Of a stretch of DNA of 64,000 nucleotides, positions 51,199 through 61,190 are shown in pieces. Within the stretch, counting starts at the first letter, position 1. Every line of letters begins with the position of its first letter. The stretch is from assembly GCA_013176395.1 (NCBI GenBank), contig JABMLP010000004.1:1116001-1180000 (forward strand), given 5' to 3'. This stretch comes from Venturia oleaginea. Taxonomy: Eukaryota; Ascomycota; Dothideomycetes; Venturiales; Venturiaceae. The notes beneath the pieces are model-generated. The model did no database searches. It worked only from the letters and a program-made list of their open reading frames with translations, and was not told the origin of the DNA. The position numbers and the translations under genes are program-made.

Positions 51199-51740
51199 AT
51201 GGCTGAATCGAGTTCACAGAATCTAGGGCGCAACTTCCTCGACCTGCCCTTGGAGTTAAGACGTGAAGTCTATCACCATTGTATTCCACTGAGAGCTCAC
51301 ACACCACTGCACGCCCGAGGGTTTCCCAAAAACCAGCGCCTGGGTCTTATCTCTTTGCTAGTGGTCTCAAATTAGTCAGCGAATAGGCCATTATTGATAT
51401 CTTTTATCGCGAACCGATTTTCAAAATCGAACTTCCCGGTATGATTGGTGCGAGATTGGGAAATTACATTACAAATGGGAACATGCAGCGCATTCAGAAA
51501 TTGCAACTTCTGCTGTTCAGAGGTTATGGCAGCCGTTGGAGGCAACTGGACACCCACATCGACGCGTCGGCACTTGCTAGGTTAACGAAACTCGAAATTG
51601 TAGCACTACCTGCAAGCTGGTACCTTACAGCAAAGATAATCTACTTCCTTACCCGCGCAAGGAATTATGGAAGAGCGCGAGAGATGGCTGAGGTGGTTCG
51701 AAGGGCTCATCTAATGCACGAAAAGCCGCTCACCGTCTAA
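51199..51740 (+). pseudogene. F-box-like paralogue, broken and capped by a transposon
   Basis: It starts 'MAESSSQNLGRNFLDLPLEL' and parallels the gene at 50330. A TAG occurs at about 51373 and the reading must shift frame before 'IDIFYREPIFKIELPGMIGA'. The later part 'ALARLTKLEIVALPASWYLT' matches 'LARLTKLEIVAALPRPSKGY' in the intact copy. Its present stop codon (TAA at 51738-51740) is formed by the TA target site and first base of a pogo element. Tandem duplication followed by decay is the simplest history. Confidence 0.8.
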
Positions 51741-51785
51741 CGTAGTCTATAGGCCTATGCGCCATATATGCCTGTGCGCCAACCC
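51740..51785 (+). repeat. Left TIR of pogo copy 5 (46 bp)
   Basis: Identical by eye to the reverse complement of 52809-52854. Confidence 0.92.
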
Positions 51786-51821
51786 TACCAAACGCGACGC
51801 GTTCCTCTATTACCACACAAG

Positions 51822-52740
51822 ATGGTACCGCCACAACGACAAGAGGCCTTACACCGAGAAGGTAGGCTTGAACTAGCTGTTCAAGCCTATAAAAACGGCG
51901 ATTTTCAAAGCTATAGAGCTACCGCGCAAGCCTATGACGTCCCACGAGATACCCTGCAACGCCGTATTGCTGGTACTCAACCACGACTTGGTTCTACCGC
52001 GAAAAACCGCCTCCTTACACCCACCGAAGAAGAGTACCTTGTACAGCGTATACTTTCAATGGATGAACGCGGTATGCCATCTACTGTTACCGCCGTACGG
52101 ACTATGGCAAGCCTTTTAGCCAGTCAACATGGCCAACTCGTCTCTGCAGGCTAGTGCTGGGTACGCAACTTTATTAACCGCCACGACGTACTAAAATCGA
52201 AGTACAACCGCAAGTACGACTACCAGCGAGCAAAATGCGAAGACCTAGACCTAATTCGAGCCTGGTTTGAACGCGTACGACGTACACAAGCTGAGCATGG
52301 CATCCTCGATGACGATATCTACAATTTTGACGAGACTGGTTTTCAGATGGGGGTAATTTCAACTGCAAAGGTTGTTACAGGAGCAGATAAGGCTGGGAGA
52401 CCGAGGACAACGCAGCCAGGCAACCGTGAGTGGGTTACGGTTATTGAGGCTATTTGTACGAAAGGGTTTCCAATCCCTCCGCTCGTTATTTTCGAGGCAG
52501 TAATGCACCAGACAGCCTGGTATTCAGACGGGATCCTACCACCAGATTGGGCAACTGGCGTGAGCGAGAACGGCTGGACAACCAACGAGATAGGTCTCTG
52601 GTGGCTAGCAGAATACGCCTACTGAGGGGGTTGAAAATGTACCTGCTCAGGTACGGCAACGAGCACCACCAAAGTGCAGCGTATGCCAGTCGCTTGAGCA
52701 TAATGCTAGGACCTACCCAGAGCGTCAAAGAACCAATTAA
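51822..52740 (+). pseudogene. Fot1-type transposase, stop codon and catalytic-core deletion
   Basis: It starts 'MVPPQRQEALHREGRLELAV' with HTH 'ATAQAYDVPRDTLQRRIAGT' and 'RLLTPTEEEYLVQRILSMDE'. An in-frame TAG follows 'QLVSAG' near 52152, after which the same frame resumes 'CWVRNFINRHDVLKSKYNRK' and reaches the first catalytic Asp ('NFDETGFQMG'). After 'TNEIGLWWL' (about 52609) the sequence jumps to the tail. In the third frame it ends 'RAPPKCSVCQSLEHNARTY', a zinc knuckle with its last Cys changed to Tyr, stopping at 52740. The second and third catalytic Asp are deleted. Its N-terminal part served as reference for the frameshift in copy 3. Confidence 0.9.
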
Positions 52741-52808
52741 AATGTATATTCCTGTTATAGATGGCGGTGTTGTTGAAATATATACGTTTTTTGTAAGAAT
52801 ACTCGGTG

Positions 52809-52854
52809 GGGTTGGCGCACAGGCATATATGGCGCATAGGCCTATAGACTACGT
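52809..52854 (-). repeat. Right TIR of pogo copy 5 (46 bp)
   Basis: Inverted copy of 51740-51785, followed by TA. Confidence 0.92.
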
Positions 52855-52856
52855 TA

Positions 52857-53101
52857 CACTATATGCGTTGACTAAACAATGACGGAGAAAAGGCGACAAA
52901 TTCCATCGTCACTTGACACACCCCTAAAAGATTCAGGAACATATATACTAAGGCTGGGGATCGAGAGTCGGAAACCGGAGGCTTCCCCTGAGGTCATCTG
53001 GCACTTGCTCTCCCAGACTGTCAGGATCTCATGTTAGAGCACCGTGTAAACTAAGCCAAAACGACTGCACTACGAGGAACTGCTCTTATATCGTGCTTTC
53101 T
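52857..53101. other. Intergenic, nothing recognised
   Basis: Spacer between pogo copy 5 and a MITE-like hairpin. Confidence 0.3.
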
Positions 53102-53286
53102 AGGTTAACGAGGATATTTGCAACCTGCGATCGAGTGGTTTTCTAAGAGCCAAGACAGCCGCTGATCAAGACCCACGGTATCTTCATTCGATTTTTATGA
53201 AATTCTGATTAAAACTTTACGTAGTTGGCTATCTTAGATCTCAGATAAACCACTCGATCGTAGGTTGCAGGTGTCCTCGTTAACCT
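53102..53286. repeat. MITE-like hairpin, 185 bp, 40-bp inverted ends
   Basis: AGGTTAACGAGGATATTTGC at 53102-53141 is repeated in inverted orientation at 53247-53286 with about four differences. A third partial copy of the outer end (AGGTTAACGAGGA) occurs at 53444-53456. There is no coding capacity. No clear target duplication was seen, so the family is undefined. Confidence 0.75.
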
Positions 53287-53710
53287 CGAAATCACGATAC
53301 TTGCGGTATTCGTCCATATACCTACCTGACACGGACTTTCTTTGCCCACCTCCTCTGGTCTCATCAATTTTTGTTAACGATCCTCATCACTTTGGCCACT
53401 TGCTTTCTTTTATCCTTGACGAATCACCAATATTTTGCTGTCGAGGTTAACGAGGAGACAAACGCGCTTGCTCTAAGGGATCCAGGAGTAGAAGCGCGTG
53501 ACAGGAATCAGTAAAGCTGGAAGAGGAATTTGTTTGGTTTACCATCGTATCTCTGAGAGGTACCTTCATGTTTACGGAGTAAACTCACGCCGATATAGGT
53601 ATGGAGGGGGAGGAGTTGCGCAAACAATAAACAATCTATTTTAGGTAAATTAATGAAACTTACCTGATCCTGTCCTCTCTTGACCTCCCTACGAGATTAT
53701 TTGGGATGAA

Positions 53711-53724
53711 CTTTATACCTTAAA
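53711..53724 (+). promoter_or_regulatory. Possible TATA box of the cysteine-rich peptide gene
   Basis: CTTTATACCTTAAA lies about 80 bp upstream of the ATG at 53799, a suitable distance for a fungal core promoter. Sequence resemblance only. Confidence 0.35.
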
Positions 53725-53798
53725 ACCTCCATCTCCCTTCCCCGCAACACATTTCCTTTCTTATTTCCAACTCCAAAACGAACACGAATTCAACCAAA

Positions 53799-54122
53799 AT
53801 GAACTTCCTTACCTTCGTCCTTCTCTCCCCCCTCGTCCTGAAATCCTCCCTCGCTGTCAAAGAAGCGAGAGCAGATCTTACTCTGCCGGATAACCTCGAT
53901 ACTATCCCCAACCAACTCAACCCGTCCTCCCAACTAGAGAGACGAATCTCCAACCCGCTCAATCCGTCCTACCAAGTCGAGAAACGACAAGCATCTCAAT
54001 GCGTCAAGTGTCATGATGAATGCATACGCAGATTCGGCTCCCCGAAGATTTCCCTTTATTGTTCATGTGTAGCTGCTTGCAGAAGGGATGAAAGAAGACC
54101 TTGTTTCACTGATTGTGTTTAG
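53799..54122 (+). CDS. KEX2-type precursor of a small cysteine-rich secreted peptide
   Basis: 107 residues. Signal peptide 'MNFLTFVLLSPLVLKSSLA'. A propeptide follows containing two imperfect repeats, 'NQLNPSSQLERR' and 'NPLNPSYQVEKR', each ending in a dibasic site suited to KEX2 cleavage. Cleavage after the second would release a 42-residue peptide beginning 'QASQCVKCHDECIRRF' with eight cysteines (spacing C-x2-C-x3-C, later C-x-C-x3-C, C-x3-C), probably forming four disulfides. No homologue comes to mind. Size, secretion and cysteine content are those of fungal effectors or antimicrobial peptides, but neither role is shown. The gene stands alone next to MITE-like repeats. An ATG with a good AAAATG context supports the start. 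Confidence 0.82.
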   Translation: MNFLTFVLLSPLVLKSSLAVKEARADLTLPDNLDTIPNQLNPSSQLERRISNPLNPSYQVEKRQASQCVKCHDECIRRFGSPKISLYCSCVAACRRDERRPCFTDCV

Positions 54123-55536
54123 GGGTATGAGGAGGGAGAGCGGTGAGAAGTATGTCTATTTGCTAGTATGGGCTAGTGCAAGCGAAGGAAGAGGTTGGAG
54201 GTGTGGTGATCGAGAAGAAATAAATTGCGAAGGCTATCGTGGCATTTAGACGATCGATATATTATTACAAGTCAGGATTACAATCGATACTCGTGAAAGA
54301 CTGCCCGCAGGAGCAGGTTCGCAAAGTTTTTAAGATACTTTGCTCTTCGTGATGCCATTTCTGTTGATTGACCCTAATGGTCGAGCCTTTCGTGTCAATG
54401 TGCTTTTCATTTCTGCGCTGTTAGCAAGCAATAGACTACAGCAAGCAGGTATAGTATGCCTATGCCTATATCAAGCAGCTCTTCCCAACCACGAATGAAT
54501 GTGGGAGGCACAAAGGAGGGTACTGTAGAGAGTCTCTTAGCGGGGCAGAGGTAGACAGAATGTAGAGGACGGAGAGTGGTAAAGTGGAGATTGTAAGAGA
54601 ATAGTCAAAATGCCTGGAGATGAAATGCATTCATGCTTACTCCTAGAGCTTGGTAGAGATGTAAATTGGACCTGTTCCAGCTATGCTTTCTTCGAGGCTT
54701 TCATCGCCGCATGGTCTTCTAGTACGCCCTCTGGACCACGCTACACAGACATGTCTGCTTTGAGTATTCGATATTCAAGACATCCTCGAGCTCGCCGCTA
54801 TAACCAGAATGCAACGATGAACCTTCGTCGTCTCCTTCCTTCCCGTCCTGTTTCAGGGAGCCGGGAAGGTTAGATTAGATCGGATCAACAACCCCCAAAC
54901 AGACAATTCAAGGATTCTTCATCGACACAGACGACATCGCCTTCTGACAATATCAACCAACAAAGGCAGTCATGTCTGAAGATTTCTCTATGACAATCCT
55001 CCGACAAAAAGAATCTGCTGCTGACGCGGAAGATCATCGCACTTGCAGAAAGCCAGTAGCCAGATCCAGATATCCGAGCACAATGGCTTCTAGATACAAC
55101 TATGCCACGACCACGAGATGGGGCCTTTGCTGCTGAGAAACTACCACATATCGCCGACGTTACGCAGGTAGAACCTATTCAGGAATCATCGATGCTCTTG
55201 ACCTCTCGGAGCAGGCTGGATGCTCATTCTAAGGGTATGGTGGTCAAACGTTTGAGTACATCCATTTCCCCGACTTCATCTCTCGTAAGATTGGAGACAT
55301 TCTCCACCAGATCTTCAATATTGTCTGTACGGAGTAACATCCAACATTCCAGTTCCGAACAGTCTTTTGAGGCCAATCGTTGAAGTGTATTAGCAATTAT
55401 TCCCATTCGGGCCGAGCAACTGCTGTCTGACGTCGAAAAAAAATTAAAGTCCTGGAAGGAAAACATAAGAGGTAAACAAGCTTCTTCACTACCTTCTCTT
55501 AGCCTCAACGGATTTCTCAAACAAGAAGCTCGAAAA
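54123..55536. other. Intergenic, possible decayed coding DNA
   Basis: A frame from 54972 ('MSEDFSMTILRQKESAADAE') and one at 55224-55383 look mildly coding but break quickly and match no known family. The last 100 bp form the leader of the catalase-like gene. Confidence 0.3.
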
Positions 55537-56658
55537 ATGGCACAAAAAGTTTCTTCCCTTGCCGTTGCTGGCGCTGCAAATTATCTCTCTTCCGAACAAT
55601 ACGTAAAATACGACGAGGAAGGCGTTGAACCCTACATTCCTAACGAGGTGGAGCTGATAAACGACATCATGGGAGTTATATCTCGAGTCCAGACCCACAA
55701 CTTCTCTATGCACCGCCATGCGTTCCGTGGCACCCATGTCAAAACTCAAGGCATTGTCAAAGGAACTCTTACCGTCGTCCCTGACCTTCCCACCGAACTC
55801 GCCCAAGCGATTGCTTCTCCTGCCAATGCTAAGACTTCCCATCCAGTAGCCATCAGATTCGCAAACGAACCGTGTTTTCTGCAGGATGATCGCGCACCCG
55901 GACCTCGAGGAGCAGGAATGAAAATCTTCAATATTGAGGGTGAATTCCTTGACCATGCTGGCACAAAAACGAAGACGCAGGATTTGAAATTCAACAATGC
56001 TCCACTTCTCGAACTCACGGACATGCCAACAACCGTTGACGTGTTCTCGGTTCGTGAGAAATATTTCCGCGAACCAGAGAAGATTGCCCAGGAGATGAGG
56101 AAACGGAAAGACGCCAAATTGCAAATGGCACTAATGGGATTGCCCAATCAGCACTTCCTTAGCTACGTCATGTACTCTCAAAGTTCATACCGCTGGGGTC
56201 CGCACGTCGTCAAGGACGCCCTCTTCCCAACAGAAGAACTGCAAAAATCTCTCGAAAAGCAGAAAATCGACGACTCTTCCGACCCCGAACAGCACTCAAA
56301 ATGGCTCCAAGAATTCTTCTCCAACAACGAAGCAACCTACGATCTCCGCGTTCAACTCTGCCAATCCCTTTCCCAACAGCCAGTCGAAGATTGCAGCGTC
56401 TCCTGGGACGAAACCGCTTTCCCATTCCAGAGTGTGGCGAAGATTGTGTTCCCGAAGCAGGAGAGCTTTTCAAATGAGAGGAGGATCTTTTGGGAAGATG
56501 CTATGAAATTGAATGTTTGGTATGGGTTGAAGGATTTGCAGCCTTTGGGAAGTGTGAATAGGTTGAGGAAGAAGTTGTATGAGAATAGTGCTCAGAATAG
56601 GGCGAAGGGGAATTTGACGGAGCCGGTGGCTGTTGATAATATTGATCAGATTCCTTGA
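55537..56658 (+). CDS. Catalase-like heme protein (small fungal clade)
   Basis: 373 residues in one exon, shorter than typical catalases (about 480-750). The distal-His region is 'MHRHAFRGTHVKTQGIVKGT', followed by 'HPVAIRFANEPCFLQDDRAP' with the Arg-Phe-Asn-type motif and 'GPRGAGMKIFNIEGEF'. The proximal region reads 'QHFLSYVMYSQSSYRWGPHV'; a Tyr there could ligand the heme, but the classical R-x3-Y helix is not clear. The lack of a signal peptide suggests an intracellular protein. Members of this clade are annotated as catalase-related and their peroxide chemistry is not well tested, so I call it catalase-like rather than catalase. Confidence 0.78.
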   Translation: MAQKVSSLAVAGAANYLSSEQYVKYDEEGVEPYIPNEVELINDIMGVISRVQTHNFSMHRHAFRGTHVKTQGIVKGTLTVVPDLPTELAQAIASPANAKTSHPVAIRFANEPCFLQDDRAPGPRGAGMKIFNIEGEFLDHAGTKTKTQDLKFNNAPLLELTDMPTTVDVFSVREKYFREPEKIAQEMRKRKDAKLQMALMGLPNQHFLSYVMYSQSSYRWGPHVVKDALFPTEELQKSLEKQKIDDSSDPEQHSKWLQEFFSNNEATYDLRVQLCQSLSQQPVEDCSVSWDETAFPFQSVAKIVFPKQESFSNERRIFWEDAMKLNVWYGLKDLQPLGSVNRLRKKLYENSAQNRAKGNLTEPVAVDNIDQIP

Positions 56659-56883
56659 GGTGATGGAGTGAGCGGTATGTATGATGGCAAAGAAAGTTGT
56701 ATACGAAATGCGTTGACTATTTCGCACGCTATTCCGTTATTTATCGGTCTTCCTCACCTAATTACCTTGGCTAGGGCGCAACAAGGATTCTCGCCATAGC
56801 GAACTCAACGATTCTTTTCCGTTAAGAGTCTCTCTCAGGTAAAGAATGCATATGTCGCCCCTTGTCAATTCATTCCTGCTTGG
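56659..56883. other. Intergenic between convergent genes
   Basis: 3' flank of the catalase-like gene. Nothing recognised. Confidence 0.3.
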
Positions 56884-58401
56884 TTAGAAGCAATTGAGGG
56901 ATGCGGAGCGAAAGGCACTATTATTGATGCCTGGGCCCTGTGGTTTGAGGGGCCAGAGGAGGTTACCGTAGTTTATGCCGACGAAATAGGCGTTCGTGTC
57001 GTCTGCTGCGATTCCCCAACTCAAATCACCCACGTTCGAATCGGGACTGGTTTGAACGACCCACTGCGATTCGCCCGTGTCTGCCCGGAAAGAGTAAATA
57101 TTGCCATTCTTTGGCCTATTATTACTGTATCGATTCCTGTTGTGCCTACAGAACCGTTCGGTCAGTTCATTTCTTCTATGCAGAGATAGGATAGCAAGCT
57201 ACTAGGGTTAGACCTTCAAAGTCGAGCTACCAATGGGAGAGAAAGGTGACTAACGATTATCGAATATCAAGGCTCGGAGATTTGAGTATGCTGAAAATGG
57301 TCTCCGCAACGACAGGAGTTCATACACTCCGTCATCCTAGCTTTGGTCACGTTCCTTCTCCAGAAATACGAGCTTTGGAGGTATGTTTGGCTACCCAGGC
57401 AGGAACAAGGCTGATGGGAACACTTATCTGATCCCAAAGCTCCCGGGACGAACGTAGGTGCCATGCCAAAGTCCGCATCAGGCCCGGGTGTACCAGGGCA
57501 AATATCAAGTTTGGGAACTGTGTTCCACACCATCGTCCAGCCATCTAACGCGCTCAATTGTCGTACCCATTTTACATTTCCCTTGGGTATATCGAATGCA
57601 ATGACCGCTTCTTGAAGGATGTTGCCAGGCAGACACGACGCTGTGGTATTTTGACAACTCTCGTACTCTGGAGGAAATTCATAGATGTTTCCAGTGGTGA
57701 TGAAAACTTGGTTCCGTGCTATGTCGATAGCTGGTTGACTTCCCCAAACTGCGGCTCCTGACCATCCCTGGTTTTCGGGGAGCATGAGTTTGTTGTAAAG
57801 AACGATGAATTTCTTGGCGAAGCAGTCAGCTCGTCGATTCTTATTTCCTGATAGCCAAGACAAAGACGGTATTTTTTTAGGGATGGAGCGCAAGACTGCA
57901 AGAATTCATCATCTCGGACTCAAGCTATTTGTGCACCATCTACCGAACAAATGGTGGGCGATGTTTCCAAGTATTTCGCGATCGTAATATATGAGTATAC
58001 CCAAGTCTGCCAGACTCCCGAATTAAGAAACGAATATACTCAGGCATCCTTTCTTTAGCCACTTCTTGATCCAGCTGACATCTCTTTGGCAGGCAGGTTA
58101 GGGAACAATTGCACTGACTTTAACGTTGATATCAAATCGGACAGCCATAAAATTCCCGATATAGGAGCAGCATTTAGAGCCAAATGATGCGGGAAGCGAC
58201 GAAGCAACCTCCTCTTGACTCGCAGTCCCCACATATACGACGCCATTATACACTGTCGGGCTCATTGTGACAATGGCCAACTCGTGGCTGTTGACCTGAA
58301 CAATATCCAGAGTCGCGCCGGTTGCAAGGTCGACAGCAACCAGGAGGGCGTGGGATTGCGTTCCAAAATAAAGTAAATTGCCATCGATTTGCGGACTCGT
58401 C
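56884..58401 (-). pseudogene. PQQ-type (polyvinyl-alcohol-dehydrogenase-like) beta-propeller pseudogene
   Basis: The minus strand encodes propeller repeats in separated pieces: 'TSPQIDGNLLYFGTQSHALL', 'MSPTVYNGVVYVGTASQEEV', 'NQGWSGAAVWGSQPAIDIAR', 'NQVFITTGNIYEFPPEYESC', 'AVIAFDIPKGNVKWVRQLSA', and near the end 'KNGNIYSFRADTGESQWVVQ' and 'DLSWGIAADDTNAYFVGINY'. Order and spacing match an eight-bladed quinoprotein dehydrogenase. No start codon or signal peptide precedes the first piece. The parts between 58100 and 57850 and between 57430 and 57130 do not join through clean introns. I therefore call it a pseudogene; a multi-intron gene with unusual splice sites is possible. Confidence 0.7.
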
Positions 58402-59019
58402 CTGGAAAATGGCAGCGTCGCGTTTAATTAGACTTTGGTAAGTGGAGCAAACTTGTAGACGACATCGGTGACATTGATCTGTGACAGGAAGGTACTGGCT
58501 CAGGAGTTTGACTGTTCGCGGCTTCTGTTGGAGTCGCTGGCTATACAGTATTTGATCCTCAGCATCGCGAGCGCGATGACTAATTTGGCGACGGTGCTAC
58601 CATTAGGTACAGACCACTGCCTGTGATTACAGTCTCAGCTGTCTACTTCGTCTGAGTCCAATCACGGCGTGCGTGTGTGATTCATTTATCCTGCATGGTG
58701 CACCGTAACATCGGTGTCTTGAATCGAGGAATAGCGCAGTAGAAACGGCGATGCGGATTGATGAACTCTGGGATGGTAATGGTGTTGAGGTTGTGAGCAT
58801 AGGGCATCATGACCTGGGTGCCTGGGCAGCGTGATTCACCGAACTAGTGCCTGGCGTGGTGTCCACAATTCGTCGTATACCATGCATTGATGCAACCCCA
58901 TCCCCAGACAACGCCCTTCGACTTCCCAATCCCTCTGACTATCCTGGATGATGCATAGTGAATCGATCCATATTTATCTCAGCCCCAGGGCACGACAGAC
59001 TTCCATCGAATCGTCTGTT
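58402..59019. other. Intergenic; former 5' region of the PQQ gene
   Basis: No recognisable coding sequence, although the missing N-terminus of the PQQ protein should have been here. Confidence 0.3.
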
Positions 59020-59183
59020 CAGCTACCGATGGGGGAACAATCCTTCCTTCTTCACCCTGGCCACCGATGGAGCCGTTTTGTATACAAAATCGTTTTTATG
59101 TTAGAATAAGTAAAAAGGAAAACATGCTGCATATTTTCGGTGGTCAGGGTGAAGGGGGAAGGATTGTTCCCCATCGATAACTG
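59020..59183. repeat. MITE-like hairpin, about 164 bp, 48-bp inverted ends
   Basis: CAGCTACCGATGGGGGAACA... (59020-59067) pairs with the inverted copy at 59136-59183 with few mismatches. The loop contains the palindrome TTTTGTATACAAAA. There is no coding capacity and no obvious target duplication. Confidence 0.75.
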
Positions 59184-59409
59184 AGCGTAGCATAGGGACC
59201 AGTTACTGGCTCCTCGGAAGTCAGGATGAGTCGCACATTAATTACCGGAAAACGCTAACTTTTTAGGAAGATAGGATTTACGAGACGCGATGGATTCACT
59301 CTGTCCTCCTGCTGGCTTCAGGTCGTGGCTCAATCGTGAAGCCACTTTTGTAGCGACGAACGACGTAATCGATAGAAGAGACGGAAACATTTGCGGTTCG
59401 ATGGCGTTG

Positions 59410-59724
59410 TCAACGACGAACGAGTATGGCAGTCTCTCGTGCAGGCAAGTGTGGTAGAAGTAACCGGTTCCAAAAAGAGTCCCCAGAAAGTTGGTTCCCC
59501 ATAAATGGCGGCGCAAAGATATATGGCTGTTGCAAGTTGGCAAACGTTGACAGACTGGACGTCCATGTTGAGCTTGCAAAATATTCAGGCAGGAACCTCA
59601 GGATAGAGGCCGCTGGAGATGCACGAACTGCATCTGGGATGTTACCTAGAAAGGAAGCTGATGCTGATGTTTCCATACTCCACTGCTCGGTCCGAGCTGC
59701 CCCGCTGGTTCTAGAACGCGTCAC
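59410..59724 (-). CDS. Hypothetical protein, weak support
   Basis: A 104-residue frame with an ATG start, Ser/Arg/Thr-rich at the N-terminus ('MTRSRTSGAARTEQWSMETS') and 'PEYFASSTWTSSLSTFANLQ' in the middle. It has no domain, and an antisense frame of equal length covers the same bases. The divergent position opposite the gene at 59834 makes a short real gene possible, but the evidence is poor. Confidence 0.2.
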   Translation of the reverse strand: MTRSRTSGAARTEQWSMETSASASFLGNIPDAVRASPAASILRFLPEYFASSTWTSSLSTFANLQQPYIFAPPFMGNQLSGDSFWNRLLLPHLPARETAILVRR

Positions 59725-59833
59725 GGTTCAATTCGCGTCTCGGGCTTAAGCCTCACCAGCACAACGACTTCAAAACCTGCCCATTCCATCTCCTGTCAAC
59801 TCCATCCAATCCAGCTACCAAGATCCAATCATC

Positions 59834-61190
59834 ATGAAGCGCAAGTCTGCCCGCATCTCAACGCCATTGCGCCAATCAAAGAGACAGAAGGCCGGTCCAA
59901 AAGCAAAGGTAATGAAACTCTACCCAAACAGCTGTCCCAAACTGACACCGCTCTCAGCCCAAGGGTGCCCAACCGTCTATGCCTCCACAGGCATCCTTAC
60001 TCGGCCTCCCTGTTGAGTTGCGACTTCAAATCCTCGACTATATTCTCCCTGATCTGGACGTCATCCCAATTCGGGTCCGTGGGAGCTTTCAGACATGGCA
60101 TCCACTTGGACGAAAGGTTGGTTCTCAGGCAACTCAGGCGAATCTCACATCCTTCTACACAACGCAATTTCGCGAGGCCCAAAAAATTAATGCAGAATCT
60201 TCAAGCATCAATTGGGAGGTAAAGGATCTGCTGGACGGCTACGTGCCCCTGCGCCACAACCTCGAGAGGTGCTGGCCGAATATCATGCATGGCAATCAAC
60301 AACTGTATCAAGAGGCCCTTCCGTTGATGTACAGAGGCAAGATGTTCAAGGCGAAGATCGCAGACGATTGCCTGCATATCGGTGGTTATGAATACCACAA
60401 TAACGGATGCCTAATCAAAATGGCCAATATGACCGCACAATTAGGGAAGATCGAATCCATTTCCGTGGCCGTGCACTATGGTCGTGACCAAAGTGAAGAA
60501 AAGACCAGAAACTTTTCTCTCTTGACTTCCAGCTTCGCGAACTCTTTGGCAAACGCTCAATCGCTAAAGCGACTCCATATCGATTTGAGAGTCTTCGAAA
60601 ATGACAGTCTGGATCCCGTTGATACCCTCAGAATAACGGATGGAAAGCGCCTCAAATCTATCCTGAAACCCTTCCTTCAACTTCGAGGTCTTGAATCTGT
60701 TACGGTGTACATTCAAGGTAGGTGAAATTGCCTTAGGACAACGTGGACAAAGCTGATGTTTACAGGATGGGATGAGGGGCGCGAAGAAGACGATACTTAT
60801 GATGATTATGATTCGGACTCTGAAGACGGAATGCGCGAGAGCATTGACTGTGCCATGCCTCTAGATTTCGCCAAATATCTCGAAAGAATGAGCAAGACCA
60901 TGACTGGCCATACCAGAGTCACCCAGAAACAGCCCAAGGTAGACCTGTACCGAGGTTACCGACGCCAGCACGCATTTCTCTTCACGACGAATTACACCTG
61001 TTGCGAGTCCCACAGGGCTCCAGGCTCCGATCTTCTCGACCGGGCATGGAAAGCATGCGAGCGTGCAGACATGAAGACATATGATAAAGTACTGCAGGAC
61101 ACCAGAGCGCAGTGGGCGCTGATAGAACAAGAGGCTGCCTTACGAATGGGCGCACTTGAGATGGCTTTCGAAGATGAAACGGACAAATGA
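59834..61190 (+). CDS. F-box-like protein with acidic insert
   Basis: 419 residues from exons 59834-59908, 59958-60717 and 60766-61190. The N-terminus is a basic nuclear-type stretch ('MKRKSARISTPLRQSKRQKA'). 'ASLLGLPVELRLQILDYILP' is the F-box-like motif, followed by 'NQQLYQEALPLMYRGKMFKA' as expected. After the last intron a run of Asp/Glu/Tyr ('EEDDTYDDYDSDSED') forms an acidic segment, and the C-terminus is helical ('QWALIEQEAALRMGALEMAF'). No other domain. It is distantly related to the F-box-like genes at 44470 and 50330. Confidence 0.83.

Larger units (their letters stand above)
51740..52854 (+). mobile_element. Internally deleted pogo/Fot1-type transposon (copy 5)
   Basis: An 1115-bp element with inverted repeats identical over 46 bp (outer ACGTAGTCTATAGGCCTATG), flanked by TA (51738-51739, 52855-52856). 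The internal transposase gene has lost the second half of its catalytic domain, so mobility would need a helper. Confidence 0.93.

Noticed and set aside
59238..59749. Overlapping plus- and minus-strand frames around 59.2-59.7 kb as two genes
   Set aside because: Both strands are open over the same bases; only one could be real and neither has a domain, so a single low-confidence entry was kept.
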